From Theobroma cacao (lineage: Eukaryota; Streptophyta; Magnoliopsida; Malvales; Malvaceae): 64,000 nt of DNA. The position numbers were made by a program, and so were the translations under genes. The DNA lies in contig NC_030852.1 of the NCBI RefSeq assembly GCF_000208745.1, forward strand, positions 31,946,969 through 32,010,968, in the 5' to 3' direction. Positions 10,804 through 21,900 of the stretch are shown here, one piece after another (the first letter of the stretch is position 1; each line of letters opens with the position of its first letter). The notes beneath the pieces are model-generated. The model did not search any database, had not been told where the DNA came from, and saw nothing but the letters and a program-made list of their open reading frames with translations.

Positions 10804-11675
10804 TGTTGTTCACCTCTTTTTTTTTTTATTTGTGTTCTTTTTGACAAGTTCAGATGATTTGAATATGGGAACCAAAAGATTTAGAATGGATATGTCCGCG
10901 TACTTTCAAAGGATGATTTGACTAAAGGAATTTGCCAAAAGAAAGAAAAATGGTAAAATGACATATCTGCACTCATTCAAAAAAGATTAGCTGATAAGAC
11001 CTCTGACAAGAATACCATGCTCATTAGCACTGCTCTGCAACTGAGTATTTTATCTATGAATCAATTTTTCTCCTCTTATCCATATGTGTTTAATGGTTCA
11101 CTAGCATTTTGATAACCCTTCCTGTCAATTCTTTCAGAGAGAGAGAGAACTAAAAATCATGTAAAAATAGCTGCTATTATACTTCATGGGACCTGAGAAA
11201 CTTGAAAAAGATGGGGAATGGAAAGTGGCACTGTGAATGCTCATTTAAGAGTTAAAAAACTGATGAACATAAATTATATACCCTCTTATCATTCCAAGTC
11301 ATGAAATAACAAAAGAGGAGTGGACATTCTTTCTAGAGTAGCAATTACCTTATCAAGATTGCTGCGAAAAGTCTGTAAAAGAGTCGGGAATAGGATTAGA
11401 TGATCTCCTCAATAGAAGCAATAAAGGATGAATTCGAACGTAAATGAATAACATTTTCCATACCACAAAATGAATAACATTTTCCCGGTTACACGGCTAT
11501 AGCAAGCAAGTTCACATGGCTGTTAAATGTAATTAGCACATTTAGCAAAAAGTAGACCACCAAAAAAGATGTGTTTTTGTGTGTGTGTGTGTGTGAAAGT
11601 ACATAAATTTGCATACTTTAAAGTTTAAAGGGTATCCAAAAGCATAAAAAGAATGGCCCAAACAGAAACTATTGA
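10804..11675. other. B1 upstream region and spacer
   Basis: The first ~180 bp resemble the upstream region of the B copy at 26.3 kb. The rest has no recognisable gene. A short GT microsatellite lies at about 11575-11595. Confidence 0.5.
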
Positions 11676-11949
11676 TCACATCAACAAGATCATAAACATG
11701 CAAATAGACCAAACAAACATATAAAATGTTCTGACCACAATTTTCCCAATATATGAACTTGCCCTTTCCTTTCTAAAAATATTATATTCGACAGGAAAAA
11801 GTAACATACATATGCCAATCATCAGTTCAAGGAGATTTATGCAAACTAGTGAGACATGAAAGATGGACTTGGGATGACGTTTGGCATAGCTTTGGTATAT
11901 CAACCTAGAAATTTAAGTAATCATTAAAGAAAAATAAAAAATAATTTAC

Positions 11950-12183
11950 TCTCTTCCTGAAACCAATACATTTTCTAGATAAAGTCTCCTCACTCTTTGA
12001 AAGCTTTAGTTCAGAAACAAAACGTTCATCACGACATCCATTTGCAAATTTGGATCCATACCCATAACCTTGCCTTGGAGGATAACCGGGATGGCCATGG
12101 GCACCTGCTCCTCTATCATTCTGCCAGCAACCACGTCCAAAACCCCCTCTCCCTGGGTTATTTGTATTACGAATAACAGGCAA
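11950..12183 (-). pseudogene. DXO1-like second exon, copy 2
   Basis: The minus strand reads [16 protein letters not shown], then [16 protein letters not shown], then [18 protein letters not shown] and SRKCI. I recognise this as the Gly/Arg-rich N-terminal extension running into the conserved start of plant DXO1 (the At4g17620 type). Splicing exon 1 (ends CCT G) to the AG at 12153 keeps the frame ([10 protein letters not shown]). However, the frame is also open back to 12183 through [11 protein letters not shown], so the original acceptor may have been upstream and lost. After KCI the frame reads GFRKR where I would expect FQEP, which suggests a 1-bp loss in a T run. The next exon is not found in 11.1-11.9 kb, so the nuclease domain is missing. 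Confidence 0.7.
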
Positions 12184-12729
12184 TACAGCAAAAGAACTAG
12201 TGAGAAAGAAGATCGGTTACCATTTAAACAGGGAGAGAAAATCAAGCAGAGCTAAATTCAATTGTTTCGTGTACATATCCAGAGAATTGCAGATGCAGCT
12301 AGTCAGCTAAATATTCCTGCATATTATTGTTAAAATTTTTCCCATATTTCCTGAAACAAAACAATCCGATCGCTCATAATTTATTCCTGTCATCTTATAA
12401 TTCTAAAACTTTCAGTAAACAGATGATAAAGAGTTCAGACCATTTCCTACTACTTATATATATTAAAATTTGCTGTTAATAGCCAGCTGTCCATTTCCTC
12501 ATTCACTGACGTTACTCCCCAAAACTTAAATCCCAGAATCCAAACCAAAAGAATCAGCAAAAAAAGCAATTAAGGGAAGCTCGAAAATCTAAACCCAAGC
12601 AAAGCAAGAAAAAATAAACTTATAAAGGTTTCTATTTTCACATAACATAGCAAAATTCTCCCAGAAAACGAATGGCCCCACTGATGGGCAAAGATCACAC
12701 TGAATACAATCAATAAATAAAGGAATTAC
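12184..12729 (-). other. DXO1-like intron 1, copy 2
   Basis: This sequence lies between the exon 1 donor (CCTG|gtaatt) and exon 2. Open frames here (12589-12837 -, 12006-12245 -) are shifted readings of intron plus exon and not genes. Confidence 0.6.
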
Positions 12730-13096
12730 CAGGAATAGAGAAAGGGCTGGTGGCAGGGGTTTTACAGTAATCTTCATTATCAGACCCAAAAAGATCTCTT
12801 TCATCTTCTTCTTGAAACCCGGCAATAACCTTTTCACTATTATTATTATAATCGTAATTATTGGTATTAACGTTGCCTACTTCTTCTCCTCCGCTGCTTG
12901 CGCTTCCACTAGCGCTAATGGTATCGCCGCCATCGCTTCCGTTGGATGAAGAAGATGCCGAAGATGATGATGAAGCGGAGGATGATGACGAAGATGAATG
13001 AAAGGAAGAGGATTCATGGGAATCATCGTGGTTATTGCTTTTGTTGTTGTTATAGTCTTCTCCGCAGACATCCACATCTTTTTCTGAGAAATCCAT
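12730..13096 (-). pseudogene. DXO1-like first exon, copy 2 (open frame)
   Basis: The exon starts MDFSEKDVDVCGEDYNNN at 13096. It continues through a Ser-rich tract, an acidic SGGEEVGNVNTNNYDYNNN section and ERDLFGSDNEDYCKTPA, then SPFSIPG, ending in phase 1 at 12730. It is 367 nt with no stop. With exon 2 it forms the plant-specific disordered N-terminal extension of DXO1 without the catalytic part. In Arabidopsis this extension has been linked to roles beyond nuclease activity, so a short transcript could in principle be made. The missing downstream exons make a broken gene the simpler reading. Confidence 0.65.
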
Positions 13097-13430
13097 GTCG
13101 GAGATTCCGTTTTAGTTTTGTTTTCGGTCTCTAAAACAGAAGAGTAAAGCGAATCTTTGCGTTTGAGGTTTTGGTTCTCGATGGTTATCAGTTCTTTTTG
13201 TGTCGACGATTGAAGTTCGAGAATTAGTGGAAGGTGACTCGATGGAAATCATGCGAGTTGACTCAGTTCATAGGCCAGAATGAGAATTTGCAGCTCTTGG
13301 CGATACATATTCCCAGTGAAAATGGTTTATTTATAGCAGTTGTTCTGGGCCTTTTACGTTCGGCATGGTCCAGATAATTGGAGTTTTTCTTAACCCCATT
13401 TACAGAAGCTTTTCTTCTCTCTTTTTTTTT
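13097..13430 (-). repeat. DXO1-like upstream region, copy 2
   Basis: Matches 6099-6440 and 19444-19745, including 'gttgactcagttcat' and 'ttcttaaccccatttacaga'. Confidence 0.7.
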
Positions 13431-14000
13431 TTTCTTAAAAAGAATAAATTTGCATTTCATTGTTCCATTCGTATGGTTAAACAAGATCCAAAGTTATTTT
13501 TAGATAGTGCCGAAATCGTATTGACCCAACAAACCATTTTTCTTGTCAAAAGCCCAAAAGCGTAAGCCCATTTCCTTTTTTTTTTTTTCCTTCTCCTCTC
13601 TCCTTTCTCTCTTCCCGCCAACGAGGGTGGCTAGATGTGGCCCTCACCGTCGCGGTGTGGCGAAGGTGAGTCAATTGAAGCTTGCCTATCGTCGTTTCGA
13701 GGGGGTGAGGGGCAAATCACAGACGGCTTGTCATCCCCCACTCCTCGGAAACTTTCGTTGTTCACCAGGCCACCTTTCTCTCTCTCTCTCTCTTTGCCAA
13801 CCCGCCAGTCCTCTGTCTCCTGAATTCTCCCAAAAAATGGTAAAATGATCATAAAACGAAGTCCTTTTTATTATAAAGGAGGAGAAAGAAGGACCAGGTC
13901 TCGCCCCTCGTGCTCTTTCCAGTTACCAGTTATAGCATGTAGCTTACTTTCCCATTATGTTCGATTATGATATCATAAACAAAAAAAAAAAAACTGCAAA
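13431..14000. other. GC-richer spacer with CT-rich tracts
   Basis: This block (about 13600-13840) is markedly less AT-rich than its surroundings and has a CT dinucleotide run near 13770-13790. Overlapping open frames on both strands reflect low stop density. It is absent from the equivalent position in the other units, so it is probably an insertion. I do not recognise it. Confidence 0.4.
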
Positions 14001-14257
14001 AGGTTATATCAACAAATAACAATAATATTACAAACAGAAAGAACAAGGCCTCGAAGAGAAAAACACACTACAATTTTCTATTAAAATCAAAATCTAGCTT
14101 TTGAAATATTAAAGTTGCATGCATTGAACCAAATTCTTTATACAGACTGCTCCCACTTTATTCACTACCCATAAACTAGGGCAAAAACCCAAAATTGTAG
14201 ATAGTAAAGCAGCTTCGGGCATTCCTGTTCTGAGTTTTGGCGGCTTGGCATTGAGTT

Positions 14258-14761
14258 TCATTGAATCCTAATATTTGGGAGTTCAACTAATCGAGGAAGA
14301 ACTTGATTTGGGTTTTGTTGATTGCGAGTGATGATGATGAAATGAATGGGATTTGATCGAAGAGTGTGTGCGAGCCAGCGGAGAAAGCTCCTAAAGAGAT
14401 AAAAGAGTTTGATGTGCCAAGGATAAGTAATAATGATGCACAAAAAGAAAAACCAGAAGAGGGGTGGTGGGAATAGTAAGGATGCTGCAAGTGACAGAAG
14501 CAAGGCAATAGAGAAACCGTGAGTCCGCAATTCTAAAGGACGGAAGGTGATTGGGAGTTCACAGGAGACATAGAAGAAACTCATTAGTAAAAACAAGGCA
14601 AATAGTAAGAATGTCAACTTTAAAATGAGATAGGGTGAATCAAGGACTGGCACAACTATCGGAATTGGATTCCATGGCTTGTCTTGATTTGTTTGAAGAA
14701 GAAGAAGGAAGGCATTCACGAAAGGAGGAACTACGTATCTTAAATCTACATGGAAGACCAT
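14258..14761 (-). CDS. subfamily A multi-pass membrane protein, copy A2
   Basis: An intronless 167-aa frame starts MVFHVDLRYVVPPFVNAFL and ends PNIRIQ. It aligns without gaps to A1: DLRY..PP motif, hydrophobic span at about 50-75, PITFRPLELRTHGFSIALL, then PPPLFWFFFLCIIITYPWH and IKLFYLF. The DNA downstream (14145-14200) also matches A1 and A3 flanks ('ctttattcactaccc' and 'ataaactagggcaaaaacc'). It is the same length as A1, which supports real coding constraint or recent duplication. Function unknown. Confidence 0.55.
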   Translation of the reverse strand: MVFHVDLRYVVPPFVNAFLLLLQTNQDKPWNPIPIVVPVLDSPYLILKLTFLLFALFLLMSFFYVSCELPITFRPLELRTHGFSIALLLSLAASLLFPPPLFWFFFLCIIITYPWHIKLFYLFRSFLRWLAHTLRSNPIHFIIITRNQQNPNQVLPRLVELPNIRIQ

Positions 14762-15739
14762 GTTTGATTCGATGTTTCTCTAACAGCGGTTTTCAAGGAG
14801 GTATCTTAAATCCGCAAGGAATCCATATTTTAATAAGCATGGCGAAGAGGAACTTGACTTTTTTTTTTTTTTTTCCAAGTAAGAAGAGTGCAAATGCAGT
14901 TGATGGTTTCTGGGTCCCAGCCATTGAAAATAGACAATGAATTAGGCAACACAACTGTATTAAGACACCTAAAGGTTAATTTCTATTGAGTAGTTTAACA
15001 ATTTCTTTTCCCAAACCAATAGGAATGGAAAATTTTAAAAAAATTGTTTTTTAAAAAAATCAAAACCATATCATTAAAAAATAATTAAAAGTACAAAACA
15101 GTCCATATCCTAAGTAACATGACAAGACAAAAAAGAAGCAGTGGTTTGCTGTGATAAGTCTTTGATGTGCAGAAACGAAGCCTTACGGCAGCAAGTTGTA
15201 ACTCATCTTAATGAAATATATAAATGTTATGCCTTCCAAAAAGAAAGAAGTTTACATAATAGAAGCAATGTTGAAACTTTTAGAAGAGAAAAACAAACAT
15301 GGTATGGACCTTTAGAAAGCAAAGGTCACTGCATCATGAAGTCTTTTTGAGGAAAAAGCTAATGTTTCAACTCATTAATGATCAGGCAATGAAGAAAAGG
15401 CCATCATATTCATATATTGTTCCTATCCACAACCTACAGCAGCATCTGGGTATCATTATGATTTGTTGGTCGGATACCAATATTTTCCTTTTGAAGGCCA
15501 TATATACGAAGAAAAAACAAACATGAAATCTTACAACAGTATAGCATATAGTTATTGTTGGCTTTCTGTAGATTTGCAGACGGTTTTGTGGCTGTGGCAA
15601 GCTATGCATTTGGGTCATGATCTATAAAATTAATTGTGATGGAATATTTGGTTGTAGTACTTTGTTTCTCGTTTGTTCATGACTGAAGGTCAAGTCATCA
15701 GTAAGTGTAGGACTTCGGCTCTAGTACACTAGATAAGAG
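14762..15739. other. spacer, no gene seen
   Basis: A short second match to the A amino-terminal coding DNA occurs near 14795-14825 ('ggaggtatcttaaatccgca'). The rest, including several 60-80 codon open frames, shows no family I recognise. Confidence 0.45.
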
Positions 15740-16000
15740 AGAGACCCATATGGCCCATCAACCAACCCTTCTTAGAGTGACAGGTGACGCCAGCGGCACC
15801 GAAACTTTGTCACTTGAGACCAACAAGAAAGTTACATGACAAGCTACATAATATTTCACAGAGAGGAAGGGCTTTCTATATTCATTTCTAGAAAGGCAGA
15901 GACATGCAGATCCCTTAGGTATATATGGCACGCCATTTCTGTTCATTTTAATATTAGCTTGCGACAAATTTTGATCTTGTCTGGTCAACTTAGTTATTTA
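15740..16000. repeat. B-downstream duplicated segment, decayed copy
   Basis: Contains 'tatggcccatcaaccaaccc', 'gtgacaggtgacgccagcgg' and 'ggcagagacatgcagatccc', diverged forms of the blocks seen at 9.6 and 31.2 kb. It precedes the broken B copy at 16.45 kb in the expected order. Confidence 0.55.
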
Positions 16001-16449
16001 TATAATCTATAAGTTATAATATCTTTATTCTAAAGCTTAGGTTTAGGGTTCCTAAGTGTCTTTTATTCTCTCTATCTTAAAAGTAAAAGTAAAGAAAAGG
16101 TAAAGAAGAGAAATAAATTAATTTTTAAAAGAAAAAGGAAAGAAGATATTCTCCACTATTTTTTTTTATTTTTCTAATAATATCTTTAATTTAAAATAAC
16201 ATAATTTAAAATTGACTTCAGAAAAAAAAACCATTATTAAGCATTTACATTTAGTCAATGAATTTGTATTTTTTTTAATAAATTGATCAAAAAATAAGGA
16301 AGAATAAAGGGAAACAAACAAAATGAAATTTTGAATTCCTTATATTATTCTTATTTGTTTTCTCATGTTTCATTTTCACTTGTTTGTGTTTATGTTTCTT
16401 TGGTTTTAGCTATTTTCTTTTAAAACATATAGTTTATTAAAACTTTTAC

Positions 16450-17375
16450 AGAACTTTGATCACTCCGTAAGGGTTAACTTTCTCCTTCGATTGCTACAGT
16501 TCCAACTTCAAGTTCAACGACCTGTGGAGGAGATGGTTCTGGGTTTTCATGATTCTGCGTAATGTTGATCATAATGGTGGCCATGGATCGAAGATCGAAG
16601 GGTGAGAGCAAAGCATTGGAAAAAACAATCAAACAGTTTGTCGTGCCAAGGAGCTGCGATTATGATGAACAAATAGGCAACCCAGTATGACTGGTCTTGC
16701 TGTTTTGAGAATTTTGCTTAATGTTTGGTTTGCTGGGCTATGCATGTGAAGGTGAAGATTATCTCTGAGTATAAATACAGAGAGCGATTCACAGTTACTG
16801 CTTTATCTTCCCTGGTTTTGGCAGTGCATTGTGGTGGGACATATTGAAGGCCCAGGCATGAATGTTATGGGAAGGGATGATGCGGGGAAGGGTATAGGCC
16901 AGTTTTATAATCAGCCGCTAGGTGAATAGTATGAATGTTGTACAGGTTGTATTTGGTTTTGTTTTTGTTTTGGATTTGAACTGGTGCCGAGACTGGAAAG
17001 TGGAGTTAGTGTGAATACGGGGGAAGTCCTGCGAAAATTTTTGCTCAGTACTGTTTTTCCATGTAATTTTGAGGAATATGCTCATGTTTTTGAGGCTGAG
17101 CGTAGGTCTGAAAATTACGTTACTCTCTCGTAAGTATGATTTGGAGGTTAACCTTTGATTACTCTTTTGTAAGTATGATTTGGAGCTTAACCTTTGGTTA
17201 CTCCTACTGAAAGCTCTCAGTTTTTTTTTTTTAAAAAAAAAGCAACCGAGTGAAGGGGAAGAAAGGTTGAAGAAGGCAATGGAGAAACTTGATCTAGGTC
17301 TCGGAAATTGATAAGATGGGGAGTGAGAGGGAGTTCAACAGAGAAGAAGAGGAAGGGTAGCATTAAGAAAATGGA
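16450..17375 (-). pseudogene. subfamily B copy split by a ~556-bp insertion
   Basis: B carboxy-terminal coding DNA at 16450-16685 and mid-gene coding DNA at 17242-17375 are colinear with intact B copies but separated by foreign sequence. The amino-terminal part is also lost beyond ~17375, where similarity to intact copies ends. The copy cannot encode the family protein. Confidence 0.7.
16686..17241. mobile_element. insertion inside a B copy, ending in T/A homopolymers
   Basis: The ~556-bp insert is bounded by gcaacccag (16677-16685) and gcaaccgag (17242-17250), a possible imperfect 9-bp target duplication. It ends in about 12 T followed by 9 A. Inside, at about 17128-17205, a ~39-bp unit ('gtaagtatgatttgga' then 'gttaacctttg') occurs twice in tandem. 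I recognise no coding domain; it could be a SINE-like or retro-inserted fragment. Confidence 0.45.
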
Positions 17376-18274
17376 AAAATAAAAACAAAGAGGCTGAAAA
17401 AGTAGGAAAAAGTAAAAGGAATTTGCCAAAAAGAGAGAGAAATTTAAATGGAAAATGTCCGAGGCACTTGGCCAGAGGTCAGGAAGCCTCAAAAGTAAAA
17501 CGCCACTTGTTTTTCCAACGTGGAAGAAATAAATCAATTAAGGTTCATCGTCATCGTTGGTACAAATTAACGACACCATCAGGCCGTTGGACCCACGTTA
17601 TAATCCTAAGTTCAAGAATAATCAGAGCTTTCTGTTCATCACGATAGGGTGCTTTCCAAATTCCTTCCAACTTTTTTTTTTTTAAGTTCTCTTTCCAACT
17701 CTCAATTTCTTCAGGAGTGTGATTTTTTTAATTGGCATGCGGGGAAACAAAATATTGGGTGGCGATTTGTGCGACAGGCGTAGGGAGCTCGAAGATAAAC
17801 TCTGTTTAAAGCAAAAAAGTAGGACACAAAAGAATTGGTTTTATTGGTTAAATCCTGATCAGTGCATTGAATTAAGGCAGTAAGAAAAGTCCAATCGAAA
17901 CGTTCTTCAATTAATTTCCTCAAGTTTAACCTGATTGATTCTATTAAAGATAAGCTTGATCCGACAAGATGTAGATGCATTTTAAAAAAAATTTGATAGA
18001 ATTTTTATTATTATATTTTTTGTCCTAACGATTTCTTTAAATTTAATTATGTAAAAGTCTAAATCATGATCAATTTTTTATCAAACTTATGAATTATTTT
18101 ATGATCTTTCTTCTTGAAAACTTCCGCGTAATTTCTATATTTATTTTTGTCATGCGTTATGAATAGATAACTTAAAAGTAAGCAACTTCCATTTATAATC
18201 TTTTTGTAATGCTATAAAGCATCTATCTTTTGAGGAAAGTTTGGTCATGCAAAAGTGTTCTCCTCTTAGAGCCG
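17376..18274. other. B upstream remnant and spacer
   Basis: The part at 17400-17640 resembles DNA upstream of the B copy at 26.3 kb (27.0-27.3 kb), including 'cgttggtac' followed by 'ggccgttgga'. No gene is supported. Confidence 0.45.
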
Positions 18275-18709
18275 GGACATAGACTTATGGCCCATCAACA
18301 ACCCCACTTAGAGTGACCGACCGGTGAGAGTACCGGCACAGAACTTAGTCATTTGCATGGGTCCAACAAAAAGTTACTTTAAATTTCCTCGACATTTTGG
18401 TTTGCTGATCAGTTTGTATTAATTTTGAACTTGTCAGCCCCACTTTGTTTACTTGTATTTATATTTTGCCCAGAATGATACTTTATATCCAGGTCCGTCA
18501 AGGTTTAAGATGCGCTATGCGTGATCAATTTTGAAAGAAACAAAATCGAAAAGTTCACCATGAATTAATTAGATTACATTAACAGTTCTAAAAGAAGGAA
18601 GACCAACTAGAAAGTAGAATCTCCATGTTTCCTTTATTCACTACTTATGCGTAAAGTGAATTCAAAACCCATTTCATATGATTCGTTTATTCAGCATACG
18701 CTGTCAGGT
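18275..18709. repeat. B-downstream duplicated segment, copy 2
   Basis: Same ordered blocks as 9585-10311, in shortened form: 'acttatggcccatcaacaac', 'cctcgacattttggtttgct', 'aaaagttcaccatgaatta'. Confidence 0.75.
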
Positions 18710-19150
18710 TCAGAACTTTGCTGACTCCGCAAGGGGTTGACGTTCTCCTTTGATTGCTACAGTTCCAATTTCAAGTTCAACGACCTGAGGAGGGGATGGG
18801 TCTGGGTTTTCATGATTCTGCGTAATGTTGATCATAAACGTGGGAAGGGATTGAAGGGTGAGAGCAAAGCAACGGAAAAGGCGTATAAATAGATCAAACA
18901 GTTTGTCGTGCCAAGAAGCTGTGATCAAGATAAATAAATGGACAACCCAGAAGAGTGAAGGCGGAAGAAAGCCTGCGGCTACGAGTGATATAAAAAGGAC
19001 AATGGAGAAACCTCTAGCTCGCAAGCTGATGGGATGGGGAGTGAGATGGAGTTCAACAGAGAAGAAAAGGAAGAGTAGCGTTAAGAAAATGGCAACGAGC
19101 ATGAAAACAAGCATTAAGATGGAAATGGGTTGTGAGGACAGCAGCAAGCA
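18710..19150 (-). pseudogene. headless subfamily B copy fused to a DXO1 exon
   Basis: From about 19128 down the minus strand reads the B core (SQPISILMLVFMLVAIFL, then LTPHPISLRARGFSIVLF, LPPSLFWVVHLFILITAS and a VVELEIGTVAIKGERQ tail). The first ~35 residues, including the start codon and DLRY motif, are gone. Similarity to B stops at about 19150, where DXO1-like exon 1 sequence begins. An internal Met could start a shorter protein, but the usual amino end is lost. Confidence 0.65.
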
Positions 19151-19443
19151 TTAAGATATCTTTCATCTTCTTCTTCATATCCGTAAATACCCTTTTCACT
19201 ATTATTATTATAATGGTAATTATTGGTATTAACGTTGCCTACTTCTTCTCCTCCGCTGCTTGCGCTTCCACTTGCGCTGCTGGTCTCGCCGCCATCGCTG
19301 CCGTTGGATGAAGAAGAAGCGGAGGATGATGACAAAGATGAATGAGAGGAAGAGGATTCATGGGAATCATCGTGGTTATTGCTGTTGTTGTTGTTGTTAT
19401 AGTCTTCTCCGAAGACATCCACATCTTGTTCTGAGAAATCCAT
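19151..19443 (-). pseudogene. DXO1-like first exon, copy 3 (3' truncated, chimeric)
   Basis: The exon starts MDFSEQDVDVFGEDYNNN at 19443 and stays open through NSEKGIYGYEEEDERY. At ~19151 it runs directly into B-gene DNA in a different frame from the membrane protein, ending NACCCPHNPFPS at 19114. The exon's last ~40 bp and its splice donor are missing. The result is a 109-aa chimeric frame downstream of a duplicated DXO1-like promoter region. Confidence 0.65.
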
Positions 19444-19745
19444 GTCGGATATTATGTTTTAGTTTTGTTTTCGCTCTCTAGAACAAAAGTTCTTTTGTGT
19501 CGACGACTGGAGTTCGGAGGTTAGTGGAAGGGGACTCGGTGGGGAATCATGCGAGTTGACTCAGTTTATGGGCCAGAATGAGAATACATTACCCATGCAA
19601 AAATGGTTTAATGTCTTAATTGGACTGGCCTTGCATGCCATTTAATAGATTGCTTTTATACCCATTCATTCGGGCTTTTACGTTCAGCATGATCCAGATA
19701 ATTGATGTTTTTCTTAACCCCATTAACAGAAGCTTTTCTTTTTAT
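19444..19745 (-). repeat. DXO1-like upstream region, copy 3
   Basis: Matches the regions upstream of copies 1 and 2 ('gttgactcagtttatgggcc', 'ttcttaaccccattaacaga'). Confidence 0.7.
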
Positions 19746-20298
19746 TTATTTTTTTCTTAAAAAAACAAATTCAATGTCATAATTATGGTTACAGGCTTAT
19801 AGAAGAGAATCAGCACTATCAATTATGAAATCTTAACAAAAAAAATAAAAAGAAAGGAGATCTTTACATAATATTAGAAGTTCATATTAACATTATTACT
19901 GAGAAAAAAAGAGAGAAAAGATTACACCAACAATTATATTATAAACAGAGAACATCAATGCCAAAAAGCAAGGGTATAACTATCGATAATAGTTATGATT
20001 CCATCGGTATGTTACATTATCGATAAAAATTTTTGTCAGTATACGATCGCAAATATTATCATCAATCAAAGCAAATCCATCGGTAACAAAAACTACCGTC
20101 AATAATTTATCGACCAAATTTTTTTGTCAGTAATTATGTTGGCAAAGGGTCCGTTTCGTTAGTTGATTTTGTAGTTAGTAATTGAAGAATCTGTAGCTAA
20201 TTTTTGTCGGTATTTTCTAACAAAAAATTTTATTGCTAAGTTCGTCAGTAAATTATTTTTTTCTCAAATTAAAACTTAAATTAACAATCTAAGCTATA

Positions 20299-20702
20299 AT
20301 ATTGGAGAAATGGTTAGAGATATGCTCATGCCAGCCTCAACTTTATGTCCCAAAAACTTTATTTCTTTAAGATAACTATTAGGAATGCTATTGATCATTA
20401 AAAACTGGTGAATAATTTTTTTTCAACTAATTATAAAATATAATTTTGAATGTGATTTTAAAGTCCACATATGTCAAGAATATCTTTCATATAGCAGATT
20501 TTAGAATCACATTCAAAATTATGTTTTATAATTGAGAAAAGATTACTCACAAGTTTTCAATGCTAAATAGCATTTATGAGGACTATCTTGAACAAATGAG
20601 GTTTTTTAGACCTAAAGTTGAGGCTGTTATGAGCATCTAATCTCTAGCCATGATAAGAAGCCATAACTTTAGTTTTTGTAGACCACGTACTTCTCCAATA
20701 AT
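20299..20702. mobile_element. palindromic (foldback) MITE nested in the CACTA-like element
   Basis: The left arm starts 'attggagaaatggttagaga' and the right arm ends 'ttctccaata'. Long stretches pair across the element: 'gcctcaacttta' with 'taaagttgaggc', and 'ataattttgaatgtgatt' with 'aatcacattcaaaattat'. Each arm is about 180 bp around a loop of ~30 bp. It has no coding capacity. A transcript would fold into one long hairpin, a typical source of small RNAs. Confidence 0.75.
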
Positions 20703-20799
20703 AAAACCAAAAGGTTTTAATTGAGAAAAAAAAATTTAACTTATATGTACTATAGAATTTTTAGTTGCAAACCAGCTCACGTGATCACCTTTTCGTCTT

Positions 20800-21900
20800 A
20801 CAAAAATTTAATTTATCAAAGGTCGGAGCAATACATCAAATAAATATAATATTATATAATATTACTTATTTAATTAATTGCGTAAGTATTCATTATAATA
20901 TATTACATTAAACCCTAAACCTTAAATAAATTATTAAATTAACTTACTAAACACTTTAATTTATTTAAATATTTTTAAAATTAAATTATAGTACTAATTT
21001 AGTTAATTGCTTCAATAGAACTAACATTTTTTCATTTGATTAATTTAATTATTTATTTTATTTAATAAAACATTAATTAATTTAAATATTTTAAAATTTA
21101 CTAAATTTAATAATTTAATTAATTGATTAATTAGTAATTCAAGATTCNACATTACTTAATTAATTGAATTATTTAATTAACTAATTAACACCTTAATTAA
21201 TTTAAATAGTTTTAAAATTTACTATATTTATTAATTTAATTAATTACTTAATTACTAAAACATGATTTTTTTAATTGGTTAAATTATGCAATTAATTTCC
21301 TTAAACCTTGATTAATTTAAATAAGAAAGTATTTTATAATACATCTTATTTAATTAATTTTTTAATTACTAACACATTACGTTACTTAATTAACTAAATT
21401 ATTTAATTAACTCATTAATTAACATCTTTAATTATTTAAATATTTTAACATTAAAATAATATTACTAATATAGTAATTTCTTAATTGCTAAACATTTAAT
21501 TAATTTAATAAATCTTTAATTATTTTAAATACACCCTAAATTTTACTAAATTAACTAATTTAATTAATTGCTTAATTATCAATGCATGATTATTCATAAT
21601 TAATTAAATTATGTAATTAATTCCCTAAAGCCTTAATTAATTTAATTAAATAAAATATTATACTAATATTTCTTATTTAATTTATTTCTTAATAACTAAT
21701 TTAACTAATTCCTTAATTACTAAAACATTTTTTCATTTGATTAGTTAAATTCTTTCATAAATTTCATAAAACCTTAATTAAATAGTTATAAATTTAAGGT
21801 TTTTTCTAATTTTCTTAATTGCTTAATTACTAATATTCTTTATTACTAAATTTATATTTAATAAAAGCTTAATAATTTTCTTAATCGCTAAAAATTTAAA
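20800..21900. repeat. low-complexity TTAATTAA-rich tract
   Basis: Over a kilobase dominated by the words ttaatta, taatttaa and attaatt, in drifting tandem arrangement inside the CACTA-like element. One undetermined base occurs at 21148. Confidence 0.7.

Noticed and set aside
13543..13852. Overlapping frames on both strands in the GC-richer block
   Set aside because: Low stop density only; no domain, no start context, not kept in the other units.
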